Positions 20,541-33,554 are shown, counted from the first letter of the stretch. The stretch: 64,000 nucleotides of DNA from Cynocephalus volans (GCF_027409185.1 NC_084464.1:47095095-47159094), one strand, 5' to 3'. Notes: generated from the letters alone by a model not told the origin. Numbers and translations: made by a program.

Positions 20541-23409
20541 AAAAATAAATTAGTTTGGCTTGGGTTTCTTTCACTTGCAGCTAGAAGAGTCAAGATTACC
20601 TCACGGCTCCTTGAGGTGAGCAGGGGGCCCTCATTGCCAAAGCAACTCGGTATAATGTGGATCAGGCTCATCAAGTGGGAAGGAAGAGACTTGGGTCATC
20701 TGGTCCAATGAGTCTCACGCAGGCAGTGCCGGCAGGGCCCCAGGATAGAGCATCCCCTGCTATGCCCTGAGGCTGCATGGAGCCCTTTGGGACCTCTCTG
20801 CTGTATGAACATTTCACCTGAACATAGAGGTTGTGGGAGCCCTCCTTGGCCCCTCTGAGGAAGGCCCTAGTCATAGGCTAACCTGTTTGGAGAAGCACAG
20901 TCCCCTCCCAGGGGCAGAAGGCAGTGGGGCAGCACACCTGGCCACCTGGTGTGACTGCCCACTTCTGTCCTGTCTTCCTTCCAGGATGAGCTGATTGCCC
21001 TGCACCAGGACCAGCCTGTTCTGGGAGGAAATGAATGAGAGCTGCACGTTCTGACCTGACCCTGGCCTGGGACCAGAGTGGGCAGGGGTGGAGGGGGAGT
21101 GACTGGAAGTTGGGCATGAGCTGATCTCCCTCAGGGCATGCTGGGCCTCTCCCTCTCTTAGGAGACCCTCCTGTCCTCACAGACATAGCAGGACAGCCCC
21201 ACCCTCACCCTGTACCCCTGGTTTGCAGGCTAGGATCCCCCTGCTCTGATCCAGCCCTGCCACCACCAGCCCAGCTCTCCACTGAGGAGCCACCTCAACT
21301 GGGTTACTCTCAGAATTTGTGTACATTTAGTTAATATATTGACCAAATAACAACCTGGAAGATGAAACATACTATTGTATTATGCCATTATTTCATAAAA
21401 GCACATTTTAACACAAAAAAGTTAAGAAGCTCAGAATGGCAGAATAAAGAATTGTTCTTCAAATTAAATACATTTACCTTTAACTAAAAACTACTTATCT
21501 TTCCTTTTTTTGTTTTGCTGCAGACCAGTGAGAACATTGTCATTGAACCACCCCTTGGGCACTGGAAAGATGCAGGAAAGAAGAATAGAGACACTGCATT
21601 GAGAATGTTGGAGGAGGAAAGGCAAGAGGGCAGGGAATAGCAGGGAGGTCCACCAGCAAGGTGCTCCCCTGCCGGGAGCTGACCCCCATTCTCCTCATAG
21701 AAGTCTGTGGTGGCCAGTTTGGGGCCCTGGCCAAAAGGTAGAGCTGTGGCATGCTCACAGGTCAGTTGGCTCAGGGATTCCCCCAGCCCTGGAGACCCTG
21801 GTGATCTGTTCCCACGCCCTCACGCTGCTGAGGCTTCCTGGACAAGTACTGGTAAACAGCATTGGCTGGATTTTGGAAACAGGACACTGGTGCAGGAGAA
21901 AGAGCACAGGACATGGAGTCAGGAGCCTGGGGTCTAGGCCTGGCTCTGCTCCTCACCAGCTGAGCCATCTGGGGAAGTCCCTTCCCCCTCTGGGCCTCAG
22001 TTTCCTCACCATAAAACGAAGGTTCTGAACCAGTTGTTTCTGAGGACAACTGCAGCTCTCTGGCTTAAGAAAAAAAGCCATGCATACAATAGTTGGCATA
22101 GAATTTCTGGGGCTTCACTACCCTCTCACGGCCTAGTGGACTTTCTAGGGACCTCTGTACCCCAACTGCCAGCCCTGACACACAGCTGCTGGCCTCTTGC
22201 CTGCCAATGTGCCCCTTTCCTAAGTAATCAGTGGTATCTACCAAGCATCTAAAACTACAAGGGTGGGGGCAAAGGAAGGCAGTAAAGCTGTACAGAGAAG
22301 CATTAGCCCCTGTGGCTATGTTCCATTTCACAATGGAGCTGGGAGGCAGGATGAGCTGCATGGGCGAGTAACCAGCCAACCGAAGTAGCAGGACACATAT
22401 CTAAAGAGAGTTTTGACTGTGACTACCGGAGGGAGGGAACACAGTAATGACAGGAATCCCTTTACTGGGGACAAAGCCTTCTGGCCACCTAAGGCAGTGT
22501 AGCACAGTGGTATGAGCTTGGACTTGATAGCTAGAATGTGCTGGATTTATACTTGACTGTCAGTTAATCATGTTTACCTTGAGCCTTCAGGTTGTTGTCT
22601 GTAAAACAGAGATAAGAATTACTCAGCAGAAACAATAGTATACACTGAATATTCCAATGCTCCTTGAATTTCCCAGCCTCCCTGCAGAAGGTCAGGATCA
22701 TGTGAGCGGTTCTGGCCAATGGTATATCAGTGAAAAAAGGCACATGTCACCCCCAGCTGAGGCACTCAGGTGTCTGTGGGCTTCCTCCATCTCTCTCTTC
22801 CATCGTCCACAGTGACCTTGCAGGCCAGTCTTCCAGATGGCATGGATACAAGATGGAAGATGGGTCTTTTGCCCCAAATCAGACTTGAGTGTTAAATAAA
22901 GCATCGTTGCACCAAGCTGCTGACGTTCCAGTTCTGTTGTGACAGCTAGTGTTGATGCAGGAGGGATAACTGAGGTCATGGATACAAAGTCCTCTGAGTA
23001 CAGTGCGGGCTGTTATTCTCGGAGAAAAGACCTAAGTCTCCCACCAAGATGGGCCACCCCCCAATCTTTCCTTAAGCAAATCTTTAAAAGCAGAAGCAGG
23101 CAGGTGGGGTGACGTGGAAGTTTCATCCTGCCTGGCCCCAATTCCACTGACTGCTATGGGCAGTTTTCCTCCCTCCCCACCTACTCCACTTTTCACCACA
23201 CGATCACTTCGTACAATTCACAGACAAATTCTTAGGCGATTCATGGAATCGTCAGGCTGGAAGAGATCCAGGACTTAGAGGCCATCTCCTCCTACATCCT
23301 GATTCTTACTGACAGGAGACTGGGGCCTACAGAGGGTCTGAGCAGCTGTGAGGATGGGGCTAGGTCGTCCACAAGGGAACTGGCAGGTTTGGCACAACGA
23401 GGTAGGCAC
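20541..23409. other. Intergenic between ERV-B and CLPSL2, MIR relics
   Basis: MIR-like pieces lie at about 21,890-22,030 and 22,495-22,620 (CACAGTGG..CTTGGACTT..TCTGTAAAAC). A repeat-like block (TTTCCCAGCCTCCCTGCAG) sits near 22,668. Open frames at 20,878-21,186 and 22,065-22,379 have no recognisable family. No gene called. Confidence 0.5.
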
Positions 23410-23508
23410 GGGGCCGGCCGGTTAGCTCGCTGGTTAGAGCACAGTCTTGTAACAGCAGGTCAAGGTGTGGATCCCCAAATCGGTCGACCCACCAAAAAAA
23501 AAAAAAAA
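23410..23508 (+). mobile_element. CYN-type SINE, monomer
   Basis: GGGGCCGGCCGGTTAGCTCG, CTGGTTAGAGC, then a GGATCCCC B-box region and 15 A residues. It sits about 250 bp upstream of the CLPSL2 start codon. Confidence 0.88.
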
Positions 23509-23599
23509 GGAACCTACGTTTAATTTCAGCATATAAAGTTTATGTAGCTTATAAAAATACAATTTGATTTCACAGTTTTAAGTTTTTATTCGGAGCCCC

Positions 23600-23900
23600 C
23601 TTGGGCCCCTCCAGCCTAAACCCTGCCCGTCCAAGGCTTTCCTCCTTCCACGCCCTCCCGAGGAGCCGCTGGGAAGGGCCGGGCGGGGCGGCCGGTGGCC
23701 GTGACCCTCCTCCCCGCGGCGCGGTCACGTGCCGGGAGGGCTCATCCCGCCGCCCGCCATGGTCGCCGCTGTCGCGCTGCTCGCGGGCGTCCTTCTGCCG
23801 TGCTGGGGCGCGCTCTGGCAGATTAAAAAGGTGAGCCGAAAGATCGGTTCCCGAACCTTCCGTCGTGAGAGAGGGTGGCGACCGAGGCAGTCCAGACGGG
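23600..23900 (+). promoter_or_regulatory. CLPSL2: CpG-rich promoter region of CLPSL2
   Basis: Dense CpG and GC stretch around the CLPSL2 first exon (GGGCCGGGCGGGGCGGCCGG at about 23,676). It contains a perfect CACGTG E-box at 23,726-23,731, 28 bp before the ATG. No TATA box is seen. Confidence 0.65.
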
Positions 23901-25824
23901 GGCACCAGAAGGCGGCGGGTGGCTTTGGCGGGAGAAGCGGGGATGGAAGCCACCTGAAATTGGGGCCTTATGCCCAGGCTGGAAGCGTAGGCGCTTCCCA
24001 AGCGCACTCAGTGCCCCGCTGCACCTTTCCCCGGCGGCCTTGGAGGTCAGCGAAACTGGCCTCCTGACCAGCACCGTCCCCAGCCCCGCGCCCCTCCCGG
24101 CTGTCTCGGTGCTGGGCTCACTTCCCCTCCCCGAAGCACCCCGGCCCACCCCCCACCTACCCTTGTCTCTCCCCGCCCCGCCTAGTGACGCTTCTAGGCG
24201 CCAGTCTTTCTCCCCTCCTCCCTGTTTCTCTCCTCCCTTTCTGCTCACCCCCCTGCTAAAGCGTGATCTGGAATTATTTGTCCCCCCGCCCCCCAAACAC
24301 AGGACACCCTTTGGGACCCACAGAGGTGTGGGGGGCCCTTGAATGAAGAGGCAGAGGGAAAAGTGCTAACTGCCACCTGCCACCCCCCACACCCCTGCCA
24401 TCGCTGCGCACCCCTGAGTCCCAGGGTACGGGTACAGTGGGGATGAGACCTGAGGTGACAATCTCATGGCTTCTCCTCCTGGACCCCTGGGTTCTCTGGC
24501 AATGCTGGAGCCCTCCAGGACCCTCCTACACAGCCAAAGAGCTGGTGACTCAGGTGTTGTCCCCAGCCCAGCAGACACTCTGCCTGTCCCCACAGCCGAA
24601 CGGGGAAAGGTGCTTCCACCACACTGAGTGCCTCAGTAACTGCTGCCTCATGGACCTGGATGCTGGGGGAGCCTTCTGTGCCCCCAAGGCCAGAATAACC
24701 ATGGCCTGCTTGCCCCAGGTGAGGCTCTGGGGTGGGGCAGGTCCTTCTGACAATTGGGGAAGGGGTGGGGGAGGTTAAAAAAAACATGGCCCCACCTGCA
24801 TCTGCATCCTCTGCCTGGAGGGCCCTTCTCCCTTCTCCACCTGGCAAACTCCTACTCATTCTGCTGTACAGCTCCAGCCACTTCTCAGAGATGCCTTCCC
24901 TCCTCCCAGCTTAGTGTCTGCACATAATAGGTTGTCAACAAATGTTTGTTGAATGAAAGAGTATCTCTACCCTAACATCACTCAGGCAAGGTAGGTGGGA
25001 GAAGATCTTCCTCCTTCTTTCCCCATCTCCCTGCCACACTGACCTTATTTCTTGAGAGGAGCATGGCACTGCAGTGGCAGGACCACAGCTTTGGAGTTCA
25101 ATCTTACTTTAATCCTGGCTTTTCTACCTCCCGTCTTTGTGACCTCAGACAGGTCACCTCCGCTCACAGAGCCTTAGTTTCCTCATTTGTAAAATGGGGC
25201 TAAAGCATCTACTCTGCTAGGTTGCTGTGAAGAGTACATGGTCCTGGCCAGGACAGTGCTCAATCAGGCGTGGTTGTCATTAGCTGGTAGCAATGCAGGG
25301 AGCAGAATGCCCATTATGTCTTGTTCCTGCTCATCTGAACCTGAGCCCAAACCTTTCTAGGGAGGATGGGTCCAGCGTCCACATCCCTGTCTGGGAGCTG
25401 CCAATGCCCTGAAGAACCAGCGGGGCCACTACTGTGGCCTGACACTGCAACTTGTCATTGCGAGCACACGATCTGTTTTATCTCATTTAGTCTTCACAAC
25501 AACTCTATGAAGTGGGTTACTATAATTATACACATTTGACAGATGAGGAAACTGAGCCAGAGAGGCTCAGTAACTTGCCTAGAGTCGTGCAGTTATAAGC
25601 TGTAGAGCCACAGACCTCGGGTTTGTCTCACTCAGCACTTGTGCTGTGGCTCCTGCTCCCCTACAAGTTTAAGCCGCCTTCTTTCCTGCATCCTGGTGAC
25701 TCCCAACTCTCATACCCACTCCCTGCAGACCAAGGGCGCCACCAACATCATCTGCCCCTGCCAAGCAGGCTTGAATTGCATATCCAAGGACCTGATGTGT
25801 CCTCGCCGGTGCCATATGCTTTAG
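23759..25824 (+). CDS. CLPSL2: CLPSL2, colipase-like protein 2 (three exons)
   Basis: Exons are 23,759-23,830 (24 codons), 24,596-24,718 (41 codons) and 25,729-25,824 (31 codons plus TAG), all phase 0 with GT-AG introns (gtgagc..cccacag; gtgagg..ccctgcag). The 96-aa product starts MVAAVALLAGVLLPCWGALW, a secretory signal. A cysteine-rich colipase-fold body follows, with RCFHHTECLSNCC, GGAFCAPKARITMACLPQ, and NIICPCQAGLNCISKDLMC. There are 11 cysteines after the signal, against 10 in colipase. Human CLPSL2 is about 100 aa and looks very similar from memory. The biochemical role is not established; it is a secreted colipase relative, reported in the male reproductive tract. There are no frameshifts or stops. 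The three-exon plan with a 41-codon middle exon is shared with CLPS at 44,429-46,292. Confidence 0.95.
25058..25280 (+). repeat. MIR SINE in CLPSL2 intron 2
   Basis: Contains ATCCTGGCTTTTCTACCTCC, TGTGACCTCAGACAGGTCAC and GTTTCCTCATTTGTAAAATG in sense order. An L2-like end (GGTTGTCAACAAATGTTTGT) lies just upstream near 24,931. Confidence 0.78.
25485..25618 (-). repeat. MIR SINE, reverse, in CLPSL2 intron 2
   Basis: CAGATGAGGAAACTGAGCCA, then AGAGGCTCAGTAACTTGCC..GTCGTGCAG, the reverse complement of the MIR core. Confidence 0.78.
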
Positions 25825-25921
25825 AGGAGGATGCGGGCTGGTCACTGCTGCCTCTCCCTCCCACTCTTGGGGCCAGAGGCCCTGGGCACCCCCAGCTTGC
25901 TCCAAATCCAGCTCCGGAGAT

Positions 25922-25927
25922 ATTAAA
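25922..25927 (+). terminator. CLPSL2: Poly(A) signal ATTAAA of CLPSL2
   Basis: ATTAAA lies 98 nt after the stop codon, followed by a GT-rich stretch. It is the common variant signal. Confidence 0.6.
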
Positions 25928-26654
25928 ATCACTTCCTGGTTCTGGCCTCTGTCTCCACTTTCTGGGAGAGGGGGCCTGGTGGGGATCGTTCTAGTCTGGG
26001 AGCAAGGAAAAGGGGACATCCAAGGCCTGAAAGAGTCTCTCATGGGGTTTGGCCCTGTCTGGAGGCAGGGTGGCCTCAGGACGGAATTGCAGGAAGAGAA
26101 CGGGGCAGGGAGGGTGTGGGGAAGAGGAGGCCGGGTCCAGTGACGAGGAGCAGGGTTGAGGAGTGTGCGTGGAGAGTGTATGTTGGGGTGCCTGTGGATA
26201 TGTGGTGGGGAGGGACTGAATTGGGGTATCATGCTCTGTGGGGGGGAGCAAAAAAGTGGAGGTTTTGGGGAGAGGGTTTGTGAAAACGTGTGGAGAAGTA
26301 TAAATGCAAAGTTGTGCCTGCCTGTGGTGGGAAAGGGACCTGATGCATTGATGTCTCCACTGTCTTGGGTATTATCAGTTCCATTGTATGGATAAAGAGA
26401 CTGAGGCTCACAGGACTACATGACTTGCCCCAGGTCACACTGTTGGGGTATGGGTAGTGGGGGACTCTTTCTGTTTCGTGTATCCGAAAAACCAACCAAA
26501 TTTGTCTACTCGATGGGGGATTTATTCGTGGTCAGAAACGGAAGTCCAGAGGTAGGGCAAGCTTCAGGTCCAGCCAAATCCAGCAGCTCAGTCTGAATTC
26601 CTTCCCAGTATCCCAGCAGCTACAAAAGTTCCAGATGTCACCTAATAATAACAG

Positions 26655-26965
26655 CTAAGATTAATTAAGCAGTTACTCTGTTCCAGGCACTGTACAAAGT
26701 CCTTTCTGTTTTTTGCGGCTGGTTGGTAACAAGGACTGAATTCTGAACCTTGCTTGCTGTAATCAACACTATGCTGTAACCAACGGAGCTAATCAGCCAG
26801 CCCCAAAGTGCTTTCTTAAGTAACTCATTGCCACAAGAAGATTATAGCAGGTACTATAATTATCCCTATTTTACAGATAGGGTATCAAGACTCCCAGAGT
26901 AAGGGGCAGAGATAGGACTTGAACCCAGGTAGTCTTGCTCCAGAGGCCAGGCTCTTAACTGCAGA
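26655..26965 (-). repeat. MIR, interrupted by a CYN SINE
   Basis: AGCAGTTACTCTGTTCCAGGC before the SINE and ATCCCTATTTTACAGATAGG..GACTTGAACCCAGG..GCTCTTAACTGC after it are the two halves of one reverse-oriented MIR. Confidence 0.78.
26708..26803 (-). mobile_element. CYN-type SINE, monomer
   Basis: In sense GGGGCTGGCTGATTAGCTCC, GTTGGTTACAGC and an A tail. Target duplications are CAAAGTCCTTTCT (26,695-26,707) and CAAAGTGCTTTCT (26,804-26,816). It is the most diverged monomer in the window. Confidence 0.88.
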
Positions 26966-26969
26966 CCCA

Positions 26970-29900
26970 CCTCATACATCCATACCATGGGAAGAGAAAG
27001 AATACATCCTAAGGTTGATTCTGATTGGATTGGCTTAGTCTGCCTGAACCAATCCTTTTGGTGAAATTTGCCAATTGGCCTCACCTGGGTGATATACAGG
27101 GAAAATTCTGAAGGAGGTGGATGCAGGTCTTAACCTGGTGTTCCTACAGCTGAGTGGGCACCAACACATTCAGGACTCAGACCTCCACTTCCTTTCCTGG
27201 CCAGGTTCTGATGAAGATGCCTCACCTCAGGTCTCATATCTGGGCCCACTCGACTGGTACCATGGGTCAGACTGGTACCATGACCGTACCTCACTCTAAG
27301 CTCAGTTTGTCCTGGGGACCACCCTGCTGTGGACCCCCCTGCTGTGGACCCACTCACCAGCCCTCATTTGACATAATCACAATGAAGCTCAGAGATCCTG
27401 TGCCTCACACAGAAACTAGGACTTGATTTTTCTCCTGTATCCTTACATCTTGATCATTTCCTCCCTGGCACCAAAGTATTTTCAAAATACTTTGAAAATA
27501 CTTCATTAATGACTGACTAATTTTTATTTCATATGCAGGCCATATTTTACTTAACTATTTACCTATGGGTAAACATGATTGTTTTCTCACAGCACAGCAT
27601 ACATAGAAACATGATACCTGTATAGTGCCTTGGGGTAAAACTAGGAGGGCTTTTAGAAGAGTCGGTCCTGAGGCTGAGGGGATGGTGTCTCCAGACACAC
27701 TAGTTGGGGAGCTTTGCCCTGTGGTGTTTCCTTCACATGGTTGAAGATGGCTCATCTACTGGGTCCACATTCCACTTAGAAGGGACATGAGGGACAGTGA
27801 CAAAGGCATGACAAGAGCAGCATGAATTATTTTCATTTACATCCCATTGGGCAAAATGTAGTCATGTGGCTGCAGCTAGCTGCAAGGGAGACTGGGAAAT
27901 GTAGTTTTCACTTGGGCATCCATCCAGCTAAAACTTGGGGGTTCTATTATTAAAGGGCAAAAGGAGAATACATATTGGGAACAACTTGCTGCCAAAAAAC
28001 CTTTTATTATCATTCTAATAAGCAAAAGAATTTTGGAGCCCAGGACCGAGAGCTAATGATGGGACTGCTGGGCAGCTCTCTCTTGACCTAGGCCTCAATA
28101 AGGCTGTGTACTCTCTGGCATAACCATTGCATCAGGAAGTGGCTGTGGAAGAAGAGCACATGACCATCCCAACTTTTCAGCATGCCCTGTGGCAAAGCCT
28201 GGTTGGGTCACTGCTGGAAATACGGAATTGTGAAGAGTACTCAGGAGCAGCTGTCTAGATCTAGATCTGTGACCAAGCCATGACTTTATTTTCTGCAAAA
28301 GGTGAAAATGGCAAAATTTTCATGAAGATTGAAAATAAAAAACAAAGGAAAATTATGAGGTTCCTCTCACAGAGTGACATGTCTTTCCACCCCAAATATT
28401 TAAATCATGCCACCCCTAGGCTTACTTTGTGGCAGATGTGACTGGCTCCCCTCCCCAAGTCCCCCTGCAAGTAAAGCACCCTGAAGCCACACTTGAGGAG
28501 TGGGAGAAGGACCAAATCCAGTTACACTGCCTATCACACTGTTCCTCCAGCCACAGGGTCATGGGTGTCTTCCTGTTATTGTGAATCTCCCAGTTGCCTT
28601 ACCATCTTGTTTGGTTTCTAAGCTCCTCTGTCACCAGTGTGACCATTTCCCTGTATTAAACTGTCTCTGTTTCAAATACCTAGAGTGATTTCTGTTTTCC
28701 TGACTGAACATTGACTGGTAGAGAAGGAAATCTATCAAGTGTAGGCGAAGCTGATTCTAGAACACTAACCCTTCCTTAAATGGATAGAATTCATTTGAAA
28801 CACAATTGCTTTGGAAAGAGAGCTGAGGTTGGTAGTGAATTATGAAAGATCTCACACATACTTTTCCTTTTATAAAATTCAAAAATCAATAAAGATTGAA
28901 TGAATACACTAAATGAAAGTTGTGCCAGTGACATTTGGCATTGCTTTAAATTACATATAATGGTTAGTTCCCTATAAATTTGCTCTCGTCATATCACTTA
29001 CTGATTTTGCATGCTATTGCTCCCTTTCTCTTGAATTTCCTTTAAGGAAACCACCCCCTTCCATTCTCCCTCCATGAGGCTGACGTAGAGAGCTTCATCC
29101 ACATTAGAACACCGAATCCTGTAGACACAAAGACTGGTTCAGTGGGTGGGCATGAGGCTCATGCTACTGACCTGGCCTTAGAAATGGGTTCAGAGGGGCA
29201 CATGACCCAGTTTAATCAGAGGAAAGCCTAGGATTTGTACAAGAGTTACCGAGGTGAGATTCTTTCTTGTCCACTGGACGTGAACATGGGAGAAAGTGGG
29301 TGTGAGGTTATTGGCAGCCATCTTGTCACCACGTGGACTCAGAATGAAGCCAACACAGAGAGTAGGGACAGGTTATGATGTCTTCATTTGAGTCCCCTGG
29401 AACTAGCTGTGCCTTAAAACAGATAGGTATAGCCCCGGACTTTTAAGTTACAGAAGCCAGTAAATTCACTTTTTTCCTCGATCACTTTGGGTTGGGTTTC
29501 TGTGACTTACAACCAAGTAAGTCCTGACTGATTCTTTGTCCCTTGAAGAGGAGAAGCTTTTCGGAATCTCCCTGTCTTGCTGTAATAATAAATACTTGCT
29601 TTGGTTCGTTGCTTTATGGGAGTTAATATGCAGATTCAGAGGCATTGCTTTTCTGTGGCTGGACATTCAAATGTAAATATGTTCCTCACTTTGGAGATGT
29701 TGGAGATGTGGAATAACTTGGATACTGACAAGACAAAAGCTCCAGGCCACTTCAATTTAACTAAATCTTTGTCCTCCCATTCTGATAAGCCTCATTTCTG
29801 CCCAAACACAGGCTCTCTGCCCCTCCTTCAGAAGGCTTATCTCTAAGGCCAGGTCTCTCTCCTTTTAGCTTCCCCCTTCAAGTGCAAGGCAGAAGCAATG

Positions 29901-30755
29901 CTGTGAATTCACCAAGTCCCATTTCATTTACTTCCTGGGCACCAGAAGGACTGCCTTTTCTGCAGGTAGCTTGGGCTCTGTGACTATTCCCGGCCAGCAG
30001 GGAGAAGTGACACGTGCAACTTCTGGACCAAAGCAGAGAAGAGCAAGTGAGATGTGATATAGAGGAATATTCCATTTTTGATGTCCGGCAATGACCGCTT
30101 TCAAGCCCCACTCCTCCCCTCTTGCGCTATATCAAGGCAAGCCATTTAGAAAAGCACACGCTCACTCCCTTGGCTCTGGTGGGAAGTACAAATCACGCAA
30201 ACCCCAGTCTGCTCATGGGAGCTCTCACCCTGGCCCCACCTCCTAGCCACAGTGGATGTTAAAGCCATGTGCCCCTTCATCTTGCCATCCACACCTCCTT
30301 GCACCTGCCTTGTTCTCCCTGGAAATTTCCATTATGTGTAATAAACTTTTCATATCTTCTTTGTACATGTAGCATCATCAGTCTCAACATTCAAACCAAT
30401 TTTGGGCGGGAGTTGATTTCACTGTCCGTGGGACACCCAGCAAACCTCTGATTCTCCAATTCTCTTTCCTTGCCGTGGCCAGGTAGAAAGATGAGGCACT
30501 ATGAGATGGGAGGTGCCAGGATCACTCAGTCGTTGCATTGAGGACGGCTGCCCTGGACTCTCAGCACACTTTGCATGAACAAGAAATCCACTTTTGTTGT
30601 GTTCAGCCTGTGCAATTTCTGGGTAGCTTGTTATGCAACATTACCTAGCCTGCCCTGACTAATGTATATAAAAATATCTCTTGCTGTTCTGCCCTCTGAC
30701 TCAGTCACTTGTTTTGATTATGTAAGATCTGTGCACTGTGCACAAACCCCACACA
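26970..30755. other. Intergenic between CLPSL2 and CLPSL1, no gene recognised
   Basis: Mostly old, unassigned sequence. A block at about 27,836-27,990 (ACATCCCATTGGGCAAAATG..GACTGGGAAATGTAGTTTTC) is an ancient dispersed repeat, perhaps the 3' part of the family seen at 1,360 and 59,404. Short open frames (60-90 codons) are scattered and unsupported. Confidence 0.5.
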
Positions 30756-30759
30756 TTGG

Positions 30760-31220
30760 GATGGCTCACCTCACAAAGACCATGAGACAGAGACCAACGC
30801 AATCAAGCAAGAGGAGTTTATTTCCAGCATGTTGGGGTCACTCAGCATTCAAGACAAAAGCGACCCCGAGCCTTAAACACAAGAGCTTTTTATACAGTCT
30901 TTTAGACAGACTTTAACAATAGGATGAGTTGTTTACTGTTTACAGGTTATCAGAGGTGACCTTTGGATTTATTGGTGGGCTTTAGCGAGCTGGTACCCTG
31001 ATAAGGAACAGTGCACTTCCCAATCATTTATCTTCCAGGTGGCTTTTAGATAAGGAACTGGTTAGTCAGTTCCTGGAACTGGGTGGTGTTTTACTCCCTT
31101 CCTGGAATTTAATGTGTCTGGGCCTGCCTTACTTAACATGGTGTTAGTTATGTTTTCCCATCTTTAGCAAGCATTAAATACAGAGGCAAATTAAGCATGT
31201 TAAAGTTATATTTTTTTCTA
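30760..31220 (-). repeat. Solo LTR, reverse orientation
   Basis: In minus-strand sense there is a TATAAAAAGCTCTTGTG promoter-like box (about 30,895), then GCTGGAAATAAACTCCTCTT, a poly(A) signal (about 30,822). The spacing is that of an LTR U3-R-U5. The flanks are diverged and the family is not identified. Confidence 0.5.
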
Positions 31221-31564
31221 CAATTATCTGCCAGCACAACCCATTTACTGGGTTTGCAATTTTTGTGCTTTCCAGAAAGACCCACAGAAATGCATTCAGG
31301 CACAGTCAATTTTCTCCAGAGAAGGAGTTATTAAAATTTTAATGGAAAGGCTCTAGGGGAAGGGAGTGAAAAGATAAAAGGTAGAATCTAATCTGTTACT
31401 CAATAGCTGTGTGACTTCAGGGAAGTTATGCAACTTTTCTGAGCCTTAGTTGCCTCATCTGAAAAACAAAATATTCATTATGCTGTTTAATAACAATAAC
31501 ATACAATGGGATTGGATGAGAGAATCTTCTGAAGTCCTTCTGAGACACTCTAATTCTAAAGATA

Positions 31565-31800
31565 ATGACAACAGCTTCCATTTATTGGGTGCCTACTCTA
31601 TGTAAAGCACAATATGTTATCCAATTTAAGCATTACATCATCCCTGTGATGTGCTATTATTATCCTCTCTTTTGCAGATGGGAAAATAAAGTCTCTAAGA
31701 GGTTGAAAGTCTGCCCAAGATCACACAGCCAGTAGGCAGCAGAGCTGGGACTTGAACCCAGATCTTGCTAGTGCCAGAGCCCAGGAATGCAGATTAGACT
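31565..31800 (-). repeat. MIR SINE, reverse
   Basis: TTATTGGGTGCCTACTCTATG, TTATTATCCTCTCTTTTGC, AGATGGGAAAATAAAG and GCAGAGCTGGGACTTGAACC are reverse MIR landmarks. A second, forward MIR-like piece precedes it at about 31,385-31,490. Confidence 0.78.
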
Positions 31801-32419
31801 ATTCTGCTGGCAGCAAGATGAGCTGAGCAAATGGCCCAGGCTGCAGTGGCTGCTCTTGGGAAACTTCTGTTTCACCCCCATTGCTTGTCCCTCTGTTCCT
31901 TTGGGCAGGGAGCCGGAACTTGGAACTTCGGGCTTCACCTGTAAGCCCTAGGACAAGGCATTCACACCTCATGACCTCCCCTCCAGGACTCGGTCGCGTG
32001 GCAGTCATGCGGCCGGTGTGGGGTATTTAGCTGGATTTTAGGAAAGCCACCACCCCCTCTGGGCCATGATGCTGTAGCTGCTGCTGCTGCTGCTCATCTC
32101 CTGTTTCTTTTTTTCTCACCAGGGGCTCACTTTTTTCCAACAGAAATCAAACTTTTGGTAAGAAAGCTGGAGGGTGCAGTCACGTCCTCCACCACTGTGC
32201 TAAGACCTGTACTGTTTGGGGAGGGTGGGTGGGAGGCTGGTGTGGGAGAAAGCTGGGGGTGGGGGGCAGCAGAGGGTGCTGGGTGGAGGATGGGAGGAAA
32301 AAGAAAACACCTTAGTCCTGGGAGCTGTGCTGGGCCAGTGCCACTTGCTGCTGCTGCAGAGATGAATGTCACACAGTGCCTCCTTCCCTATGCTCACATG
32401 TGCTGAGGGAGACATCCAC

Positions 32420-33060
32420 TCATACAACAAATTTTATGGAGCGCCTACGATATGTAAATTATTTTTCTAGGTGTTAGGGATAGGGCTGTGAGCAAGACAG
32501 AAATCCTTGCCCTTGGGGAGCTGTCAGTCTAGTGTAGGAGGCAAATAAGTAATATATATTCACCGTGATACTTCAAAAAGTTCGTGGAAAAGTAGAGTTG
32601 AAAGATAATACAAATCTTTCCATGTGCTTTTTGAAGTACCCACATATATATACAAGTCTATATAAAAAATAAGGAAGGGGCATTGGGAGAGGTGGTGTGA
32701 TGAGATGTTGCACATTTAAATAGGATGCTCAGGGAAGACTGTAATAAAATACGATTTAAGCAAAGACTTAAAAGGGAGTGAAGTCTTTCCAAGTGGGAGT
32801 GAGACAGGCAGATTTCTGGGGGAGAGCATTCCAGGTGGAGGGGACAGCCAGGGCAAAGGTCTAGAAGTGGACACGTGCCGGCATATTCAGGGAATAGCAA
32901 AGAGGAGTGTGGGAGAATGGAAATAACAGGAGATGAGATCAGAGTGATGAAAGGGACAGAGCACTACTATGCATGAGGACTTTCGTCCCAGGGGCTAAGA
33001 AATACAGCGGTGAACAAGAGAGCGAAAGATCCCTGCTTTCCTGAAGCTGAGGTTCTAGCA
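32420..33060 (+). repeat. Old interspersed repeat relics in CLPSL1 intron 1
   Basis: Blocks such as GGGGAGAGCATTCCAGGTGG, and GGCAAAGGTCTAGAAGTGG, and a nearby TTGGGGAGCTGTCAGTCTAG, are familiar ancient mammalian dispersed repeat sequence. The family is not assigned. Confidence 0.4.
32559..32644. mobile_element. Palindromic mariner-like MITE, diverged copy
   Basis: GATACTTCAAAAAGTTCGTG on the left and CATGTGCTTTTTGAAGTACC on the right are inverted repeats around a short AT-rich centre. It is flanked by TA-rich sequence, so the exact ends are uncertain. Same family as 38,891-38,974 and 39,472-39,553. Confidence 0.8.
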
Positions 33061-33554
33061 GGGGAACACAGACGATGAAAAGAAATAAAGATAAATGAAG
33101 GAGATAATTTCAGAGAGTCCTGCGTGTTGTGAACATAGTCAAACCAGGTGTGGGACCGCTCCAGCTGGTGTCTGGGAAGTCTTCAGCCGGGGGCAGGAGC
33201 AGGAGAGGGAGGCAGCTCGGCAGAGATCACAGGGCCGGGTGTTCTGGGCAGAAGGCCAGCAGGCGCAAGTGCCCTGGGTGGATGCAGAGCCCCAGCGGTG
33301 GCTTTGAAGCAGGGGCATGGCACTGTGGGAGTTGCCTTCTAAAGAAAAAGTCCTCTAGCTGTTCCCGGTGAAGGGTGGGGAGGTGGGGCAGCTGGGGGTG
33401 GGGGTTACTGGCAAGAGTGGATCAGGGAACACCAGGCACCAGGAAGAGGCTACAGTCAACCCCATTCTCTTTTCCTGCTTCATTTTCTTTACAGCACTTA
33501 ATCACACATCATAGATATGATTATACATATACAATATAAATAATAATTAACTAG

